From Pseudomonas sp. Q11 (GTDB lineage Bacteria; Pseudomonadota; Gammaproteobacteria; Pseudomonadales; Pseudomonadaceae), in contig NZ_JAKNQY010000009.1 in NCBI RefSeq assembly GCF_024494355.1, positions 62,001-126,000 on the forward strand: a stretch of 64,000 nucleotides of DNA, written 5' to 3'. This document shows, piece after piece, positions 54,251 to 64,000 of this stretch; position 1 is the first letter of the stretch, and each line of letters starts with the position of its first letter. Below the pieces are notes generated by a model that saw only the letters and a list, made by a program, of their open reading frames with translations, was not told where the DNA came from and did no database searches. The translations under genes were made by a program, and so were the position numbers.

Positions 54251-54380
54251 TGTGGCGAGGGAGCTTGCTCCCGCTGGGCCGCGAAGCGGCCCCCGGCAAT
54301 TCATGCGCCCATCACGAAGAACACACCGGTTGCCTTGCGATTGCTTCGCAATCGAGCGGGAGCAAGCTCCCTCGCCACAC
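54251..54380. repeat. REP doublet, GTGGCGAGGGAGCTTGCTCC class
   Basis: Inverted pair TGTGGCGAGGGAGCTTGCTC (54251-54270) and its complement ending at 54380, with two small hairpins inside (GGGCCGC/GCGGCCC and TTGCGATTGC/GCAATCG). Confidence 0.88.
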
Positions 54381-54410
54381 ACCGTTTTTTGTATTCGCAG
54401 CGAACACCTA

Positions 54411-55052
<642 letters not shown>

Positions 55053-55089
55053 CTAGTATTTTTGTCGGAAAAGCACCCGGATATCCTGA

Positions 55090-57381
55090 TCAGAGGTTCT
55101 GGTAGCGATTCATGTCCAATACGCCACTTTCCAGTGGCTCCACCTCCTGCATGTAAAGGCTCAGGTCATGGAAGTACTGCCAGAACTGCGGGTGGCTGCG
55201 CCGAATCCCCCAGCGCTCGACAACCCGCTCGAACGCCTGCCCGTCCCGGGCACTTTCCATGGCGTCGACAAAGGCCGGCACTTGCTCGGCGGGGATGTTG
55301 AAGATGAAGTTCGGGTAGCTGCTCAGCACGCCCGGATAGACCGTCAAGCTGTCCAGCCCCGGCTGGTAACGCAGCGCCTCGCCCAGCAAAAATGCCACGT
55401 TACTGTGGGCGCGGTTACGCAGCAGGCTGTAGACCTCACGGCGGCCGCCGACGGTTTCGATGCGCAGCATGGTCGCTTCGGGCAACTGGTTGATGACGCT
55501 CAGCCCCGCCGCTGGCCTGGAAGCCAGGCGACTGAGGGCCTGTTCGGCGTTCTGTAAGGCCGGATCAATGTTCGGACGCGAGCAATAGGCGCCCTCACAG
55601 CGGTTGATCGGATCGGGCCGCGCGTTCAAGTCGCCGTAACGGACCAGCAGTTGCCGGACGAAATCGCGCTTGGGGTCCCTTTCGTCAAGCTTGAAAGCGG
55701 TCGGTTTGTCGTCGTCGATGGCCTCGTAATCGAGCCACATCTTGAATTTTCCACCCGACTGATACCAATCGTTGAGGTAATCCTCGCGGGAGTCGGCTGG
55801 CATCAAGCGCAGGAAGTTCTGCTCCGCACCGTTGCGAATCAGGTCGAAGTAAAGTCGGGTCTGGGCCTGGTGGGACACGTTGCCGAACACATCGAAGTTC
55901 ACCGCCAACTGATAATAAGTGCGCTCCAGCAATGGAAAGTCGAACAGCCACATCGTCTGCGGCACCTCGCCAATCAGGCCCTTGGTGACTGAAGCACTGT
56001 CGAAATGCCGGAAAATGCTCAGCAAGGCATTGTCGTTGCCGGCCCACAGCGTCGACCAACTGGGCGCAGGCAGGTCGGCATAGTTGTCGCGACGCAAGGC
56101 TTCGTATTCGTTGCGCTTGTCCCGGTAGTCCAGCCACAGGCTCAGGACGCTGCCCACATCGTCGTTCTGCCCAGGCATCGCCAGCAACGGTGTGGCCTGG
56201 CCGCGGTAATTGGGGTCGGTGATGTACAGGTCATGTTCGGGAGCCTGGAACAGCGCCCAGAAGTTGTCGCGAATCACATCCGTGGCGATCTGGCCCCGGC
56301 AAACCGGGCCGCGGATAAAGGTGCGCACGAAATACTCGGCGTTATCGAGCATGAACTGATAGCGAGCCTGGGCCGGGATCGCTTCGAAGGTTGAGAACGG
56401 GTTGGCCCGGCGCTCCGGCCCGTACCCCGGCAACGCAGTGACCTGCCAACGGCCGCTGTAGAACAGGCTCTTGATCCGCGCCATTTTCGCCGCGCTCAAC
56501 CCGTAGGTGATGTGGGTCTTGTGCACGATCACCCCTTGCACCGGCCAGAGCCGGTAATACACGTGGGTGCCAGGGTCATCGTTCGGGCGGCGGGTGTTGA
56601 TCAGGTCGATTGGCTGGCCGGTAGGCGTGCGCGAACGTACCCACTGGAAGAAATGCCCCGGCTCGCCATCCTTGAAATAAATGTGCGCCAGGAACCAGTG
56701 CTCGAACAACCACCGGCCCACCAGGCTTTCCCGGGCGCCGGGGGCATTGAGCAGGTTTTCCCACTGCAGCACCTGCAAGGCTTCGGCGGCGCTCGGCGCC
56801 AGCGCTTGCTGATCGATGGGAGCCCCGGCGGCGAGCCAGCGCTGCAAGGTCTGATATTGCTGATCGGTCAGGCCAGTGACCGCCAGGGGCATGCCTTCCT
56901 TGGGATGCGCGGCGGCGTACTCGTCGAATTGCCCCGGCATTGGGCAGCTGTTGTTACGGTTCAGACCCAACACGATTTCCTCCGGCAACTTCGCGTTGGG
57001 TTGCAACGGTGTGTTGTGCCCCAGTTCGAGCATTTGCGCCATCAGCGCGGCCTGGGTGCCTTGCGCATCAAGCACGGAATAGAAGCCTTTGCGCTGCCAG
57101 GCGCGCTGGCCGGAGGCGTCATAGAACAAGCGGGTAGGCTCGGCAGCCTGGCGTCGCTCACCGTCATAGACCGGCAGCTTGCTCGCACCCCGGGACGCAC
57201 CTTCGCCACTGCCAAGGTTCAGCTGGCACGCAGAGTCATAGCAAGCGTGGCAGGCCACGCATTTTTCCGTGAAGATCGGCTGGATGTCGCGCGTGTAGGA
57301 AATCGCCGGGGCGGGATCCTTTGCCGCTGAGTTAAAAGCCAACAGCAGCAACAGACTGCCGAATAAGACGCGGTACGGCAT
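55090..57381 (-). CDS. cti: Periplasmic fatty acid cis-trans isomerase Cti
   Basis: Converts cis- to trans-unsaturated phospholipid acyl chains to stiffen the membrane under solvent or heat stress. 763 residues with a signal peptide (MPYRVLFGSLLLLLAFNSAA) and a c-type haem motif C41-x2-C44-H45 (KCVACHACYDS), both hallmarks of Pseudomonas Cti. The ATG at 57381 is chosen because it starts the signal peptide; a longer frame is rejected. Divergent from metH. Confidence 0.95.
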   Translation of the reverse strand: MPYRVLFGSLLLLLAFNSAAKDPAPAISYTRDIQPIFTEKCVACHACYDSACQLNLGSGEGASRGASKLPVYDGERRQAAEPTRLFYDASGQRAWQRKGFYSVLDAQGTQAALMAQMLELGHNTPLQPNAKLPEEIVLGLNRNNSCPMPGQFDEYAAAHPKEGMPLAVTGLTDQQYQTLQRWLAAGAPIDQQALAPSAAEALQVLQWENLLNAPGARESLVGRWLFEHWFLAHIYFKDGEPGHFFQWVRSRTPTGQPIDLINTRRPNDDPGTHVYYRLWPVQGVIVHKTHITYGLSAAKMARIKSLFYSGRWQVTALPGYGPERRANPFSTFEAIPAQARYQFMLDNAEYFVRTFIRGPVCRGQIATDVIRDNFWALFQAPEHDLYITDPNYRGQATPLLAMPGQNDDVGSVLSLWLDYRDKRNEYEALRRDNYADLPAPSWSTLWAGNDNALLSIFRHFDSASVTKGLIGEVPQTMWLFDFPLLERTYYQLAVNFDVFGNVSHQAQTRLYFDLIRNGAEQNFLRLMPADSREDYLNDWYQSGGKFKMWLDYEAIDDDKPTAFKLDERDPKRDFVRQLLVRYGDLNARPDPINRCEGAYCSRPNIDPALQNAEQALSRLASRPAAGLSVINQLPEATMLRIETVGGRREVYSLLRNRAHSNVAFLLGEALRYQPGLDSLTVYPGVLSSYPNFIFNIPAEQVPAFVDAMESARDGQAFERVVERWGIRRSHPQFWQYFHDLSLYMQEVEPLESGVLDMNRYQNL

Positions 57382-57534
57382 GTCTCGGGTCCCTAAGAGA
57401 TAGTGCAGCGATTCTACCGGGCTGGCATCGCCCTGCAAACATGAGCAAAATTCATGAAAAACCGCCCATGATCAAATCCTGTACAGGTTTGCTATCATCC
57501 CCGCCTTCGTAATGGTCTTTTTCCAGGTAGTCCT

Positions 57535-61245
<3,711 letters not shown>

Positions 61246-61249
61246 CAAG

Positions 61250-61328
61250 AAAAAGATCGCAGGCTGCGCCAGCTCCTACAGGGTTTTGTGTGTTCCTGTA
61301 GGAGCTGGCGCAGCCTGCGATCTTTTTT
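61250..61328. repeat. Perfect 32-bp REP inverted repeat acting as terminator after metH
   Basis: Two 32-nt arms (61250-61281 and 61296-61327) are exact reverse complements, with a 14-nt loop. The left arm opens AAAAAGATCGC and the right arm ends GCGATCTTTTT followed by TTG. Built from the GTAGGAGCTGGCGCAGCC class, it starts 5 bp after the metH stop, so it can terminate transcription in both directions. Confidence 0.88.
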
Positions 61329-61368
61329 TGTCTATGCTTGTTCCAAACCCATGGCAGACGAGGGATTT

Positions 61369-61587
61369 ATGGACGATCCGATCGACAACAAGCCGCCGAC
61401 CCTGTGGCAGATGATGCACAGCGTGCTGGCTGCCGCTTTCGGCGTGCAGAGCGGCAAGAACCGCGCCCGTGACTTCACCCACGGCAAGCCGAGTCACTTC
61501 GTGGTATTGGGCATCGTCTTCACGGTGATCTTCGCCCTGACGCTGTTTGGCATCGTCAAGCTGGTGGTGCACCTGGCGGGGCTGTAA
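61369..61587 (+). CDS. DUF2970 small membrane protein
   Basis: 72 residues: LWQMMHSVLAAAFGVQSGKN motif of DUF2970, basic middle (KNRARDFTHGKPSHF) and one C-terminal helix (VLGIVFTVIFALTLFGIVKL). The ATG at 61369 with GAGGG just upstream is chosen; another ATG at 61351 is possible. Function unknown. Confidence 0.85.
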   Translation: MDDPIDNKPPTLWQMMHSVLAAAFGVQSGKNRARDFTHGKPSHFVVLGIVFTVIFALTLFGIVKLVVHLAGL

Positions 61588-61613
61588 ATCTATCTACGAC
61601 ACACCTACCCCCC

Positions 61614-61704
61614 CTGTGGGAGCGAGCCTGCTCGCGATAGCGGTTTGTCAGTCACTTCATGATTGACTGAACCACCGCTATCGCGAGCAGGCTCGCTCCC
61701 ACAG
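61614..61704. repeat. Perfect 31-bp REP doublet (REPIN)
   Basis: Arms 61614-61644 and 61674-61704 are exact reverse complements of the GTGGGAGCGAGC class, with an inner TCAGTCA...TGACTGA stem in the spacer. The right arm is followed by TTTTTTC, so it may also terminate. Confidence 0.9.
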
Positions 61705-61720
61705 TTTTTTCACCACCGCT

Positions 61721-61834
61721 CTATTGGTGACTGACCCAGAACACCGCGGTGCCCACCACCAGGATAATCAGAAACAAAATGGCCCAGGCATCAACAGAAC
61801 TGTCGCTTTTCCTTGCTTTGGTCGGATTGCTCAT
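61721..61834 (-). CDS. Small membrane peptide (37 aa)
   Basis: 37 residues: a charged start (MSNPTKARKSDSSVDA) and one transmembrane helix (WAILFLIILVVGTAVFWVSH). A GAGG ribosome site lies 7 bp before the ATG. The size, charge pattern and ribosome site support a real small protein; it is conserved, as far as I recall, beside metH/cysI in related pseudomonads. Function unknown. Confidence 0.65.
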   Translation of the reverse strand: MSNPTKARKSDSSVDAWAILFLIILVVGTAVFWVSHQ

Positions 61835-62124
61835 TGCATCGCCTCTTGTCGGTTTTGTAGGTGATTGCATAGGGACTCGTCCACAGTTAAGACGATGATT
61901 GCCCGCACGACAAATGTGGGTTAGGCAATAATCAATCTCATTAGTCGATTTGGTTCTTTACATATACTCAAACATCACTTTTGCGCATAACCCAAAACAG
62001 GTATCTTGCACCGGCTCCCTAGGAGTGCGCGGCCGTGCGCGCAGAATTGCCGAGGCAGAACCCGATTCCAGCGAGCCAACATGCAGCTGTTTCTGATCGG
62101 CCCAAGCCTGAGACCGAGACTTAT

Positions 62125-63783
62125 ATGTACGTATATGACGAGTACGATCAGCGAATCATTGAGGACCGCGTCAAGCAGTTCCGTGATCAGACCCGACGCT
62201 ATCTGGCAGGCGAGCTGAGCGAAGAAGAATTCCGCCCTCTGCGTTTGCAGAATGGCCTGTATATCCAGCGCTTCGCCCCGATGCTGCGCGTAGCGGTGCC
62301 TTATGGCCAACTGACCTCGCGTCAGGTGCGCATGCTGGCCAAGATTGCCCGCGACTACGACAAAGGCTATGCCCACATCAGTACCCGCCAGAACGTCCAG
62401 TACAACTGGCCGGCCCTGGAAGATGTGCCCGAGATCCTCGCCGAGCTGGCCACCGTGCAGATGCACGCGATCCAGACCAGCGGCAACTGCCTGCGCAACG
62501 TCACCACCGACCAGTTCGCCGGTGTCGCGGCCGATGAGTTGATCGACCCGCGCCCTTGGTGCGAGATCGTTCGCCAGTGGACCACCTTCCACCCGGAATT
62601 CGCCTACCTGCCGCGCAAGTTCAAGATCGCCATCAACGGCTCGACGTCGGACCGTGCGGCCATTGAAGTCCACGACATCGGCCTGGAAACGGTCTACAAC
62701 GCCGCGGGCGAGCTGGGCTTCCGGGTGCTGGTGGGCGGCGGCCTCGGCCGCACGCCGGTGGTCGGCGCGTTCATCAACGAGTTCTTGCCATGGCAAGACC
62801 TGCTGAGCTACCTCGACGCCATCCTGCGGGTGTACAACCGCTACGGCCGTCGTGACAACAAGTACAAGGCGCGGATCAAGATCCTGGTCAAGGCCCTTAC
62901 GCCAGAAGTGTTCGCCGAGAAGGTCGAGGCTGAAATGACTCACCTGCGCGGCGGCCAGACCACACTGACCGAAGCCGAAGTCCATCGCGTAGCCAAGCAC
63001 TTCGTCGACCCGGACTACAAGGCCCTGGGCAACCAAGACGCCGAGCTGGCCGCACTCGACAAGGAACATCCGGGCTTCGCCCGCTGGCGCACCCGCAACA
63101 CCCTGGCCCACAAGAAGCCGGGCTACGTCGCGGTGACCCTGTCACTGAAGCCGACCGGCGTCGCGCCGGGCGACATCACCGACAAGCAGCTGGACGCCGT
63201 GGCCGACCTGGCTGAGCGCTACAGCTTCGGTCAACTGCGCACCTCCCACGAACAGAACATCATCCTGGCGGACGTTGAACAGAGCCAATTGTTCACCCTG
63301 TGGGGCGAGTTGCGCGAGCAAGGGTTCGCCACGCCGAACATCGGCCTGCTGACCGACATGATCTGCTGCCCGGGCGGTGACTTCTGCTCCCTGGCCAACG
63401 CCAAGTCGATCCCTATCGCCGAGTCGATCCAGCGTCGTTTCGACGACCTGGACTACCTGTTCGACATCGGCGAGCTGGACCTGAACATTTCCGGTTGCAT
63501 GAACGCCTGTGGCCACCACCACGTCGGCCACATCGGCATCCTCGGCGTGGACAAGAAAGGCGAGGAGTTCTACCAGGTTTCCCTGGGTGGCAGCGGCAGC
63601 CGCGATGCCAGCCTGGGCAAGATCCTCGGCCCGTCGTTTGCCCAGGACGACATGCCTGACGTGATCGAGAAGCTGATCGACGTGTACATCGAACAACGTA
63701 CCGAAGACGAGCGTTTCATCGACACTTACCAACGTATCGGCATCGACCTCTTCAAGGAACGCGTCTATGCAGCGAATAATTAA
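62125..63783 (+). CDS. cysI: Assimilatory sulfite reductase haemoprotein subunit (CysI-type)
   Basis: Six-electron reduction of sulfite to sulfide using a sirohaem coupled to [4Fe-4S]. 552 residues with two ferredoxin-like half domains. Cluster Cys lie in MICCPGGDFCSLA and SGCMNACGHHHVGH; sirohaem contacts are in STRQNVQYNW and TSGNCLRN. It is the ferredoxin-type single-subunit form. The ATG at 62125 (MYVYDEYDQRIIEDRV) matches Pseudomonas homologues. The next gene overlaps its 3' end by 17 bp. Confidence 0.94.
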   Translation: MYVYDEYDQRIIEDRVKQFRDQTRRYLAGELSEEEFRPLRLQNGLYIQRFAPMLRVAVPYGQLTSRQVRMLAKIARDYDKGYAHISTRQNVQYNWPALEDVPEILAELATVQMHAIQTSGNCLRNVTTDQFAGVAADELIDPRPWCEIVRQWTTFHPEFAYLPRKFKIAINGSTSDRAAIEVHDIGLETVYNAAGELGFRVLVGGGLGRTPVVGAFINEFLPWQDLLSYLDAILRVYNRYGRRDNKYKARIKILVKALTPEVFAEKVEAEMTHLRGGQTTLTEAEVHRVAKHFVDPDYKALGNQDAELAALDKEHPGFARWRTRNTLAHKKPGYVAVTLSLKPTGVAPGDITDKQLDAVADLAERYSFGQLRTSHEQNIILADVEQSQLFTLWGELREQGFATPNIGLLTDMICCPGGDFCSLANAKSIPIAESIQRRFDDLDYLFDIGELDLNISGCMNACGHHHVGHIGILGVDKKGEEFYQVSLGGSGSRDASLGKILGPSFAQDDMPDVIEKLIDVYIEQRTEDERFIDTYQRIGIDLFKERVYAANN

Positions 63784-64000
63784 GAACGACGAGGTTATCG
63801 ACGAAACCTGGCACTTGTTGCCCAAGGACGCGACCCTCGATGGTATTTCCAACTGCGACGACCTGATCGTGCCTCTGGCCCTGTGGCGCGATCATGCTCA
63901 CGCCCTCAAGGCCCGCGATGGCGGCCTGGGTGTGTGGCTGGACGCTGACGAAGAGGCGGAGGAAATCGGTGATGACGCCAATCAGCTCCAGGTCATCGCC
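63767..64000 (+). CDS. DUF934 protein, CysI partner (3' end outside window)
   Basis: 78 residues visible before the right edge. It starts at an ATG inside cysI, overlapping by 17 bp in another frame. The sequence MQRIIKNDEVIDETWHLLPK followed by an LIVPLALWRDHAHAL segment matches DUF934 proteins that accompany CysI in pseudomonads and may help its assembly or electron supply. The function is not established. Confidence 0.88.
   Translation, partial: MQRIIKNDEVIDETWHLLPKDATLDGISNCDDLIVPLALWRDHAHALKARDGGLGVWLDADEEAEEIGDDANQLQVIA

Noticed and set aside
57382..57534. A cobalamin or SAM riboswitch before metH
   Set aside because: The cti-metH gap is only 153 bp and shows no B12 box or other riboswitch core.

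Overview
The window is chromosomal DNA of a Pseudomonas of the fluorescens complex. The evidence is the gacA-uvrC-pgsA-tRNA-Gly block, the CobN-dependent aerobic cobalamin genes, cti, metH and cysI, the uniformly GC-rich codon use, and many copies of the REP/REPIN repeats typical of fluorescent pseudomonads. No phage, integrase, transposase, CRISPR array or replication origin was seen.

Layout. 1-3670: a MocDEF-like membrane oxygenase set (reductase cut by the window edge, Rieske ferredoxin, di-iron desaturase-like oxygenase) divergent from a LacI-type regulator, with an inverted-repeat operator candidate between them. 3858-9950: an SDR and SnoaL-like pair divergent from a LysR regulator, then a LuxR-type regulator with degenerate HD-GYP repeats, an exported alpha/beta hydrolase and a GMC oxidoreductase. 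10037-13839: tRNA-Gly, pgsA, uvrC, gacA and an acetyltransferase. 14070-15599: a DAHP synthase preceded by two aromatic-rich leader peptides and a strong attenuator-like terminator. 15631-18277: a three-repeat unknown protein, a family I.1 lipase homologue whose catalytic Ser is Asn, and a parvulin. 18408-23964: a yejABEF-type peptide ABC importer. 24111-30162: 3-hydroxybutyrate/acetoacetate use (HbcR-like sigma54 activator, GntP permease, 3-hydroxybutyrate dehydrogenase, acetoacetyl-CoA synthetase) with a sigma54 promoter. 30358-34472: an orphan PilT/PilU ATPase, a hybrid sensor kinase and a second parvulin. 34608-41323: an ABC importer, RidA, IclR regulator, PLP dehydratase and KDG kinase, best read as a D-glucosaminate or amino-sugar-acid pathway. 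41674-44355: a thioredoxin-like protein, a RelE/Phd-type toxin-antitoxin pair and a PLD-like protein.

44545-54224 is a cobalamin region: chlI/chlD, cobN and cobW on the minus strand, and cbtB, cbtA, cobE and cobM on the plus strand. Each arm is headed by its own cobalamin riboswitch, and the two riboswitches lie back to back. chlI and chlD are joined by a clear -1 frameshift signal (A AAA AAG, 5-nt spacer, long GC hairpin), so one gene should make both small chelatase subunits for CobN. The rest is nfuA, cti, B12-dependent metH, a DUF2970 protein, a 37-residue membrane peptide, cysI, and the start of its DUF934 partner.

The strongest second-look items are the chlI/chlD recoding signal, the tandem aromatic leaders before the DAHP synthase, the Ser-to-Asn lipase, the amino-sugar-acid cluster with its candidate IclR operator, and a 15-bp tandem repeat derived from a REP end.
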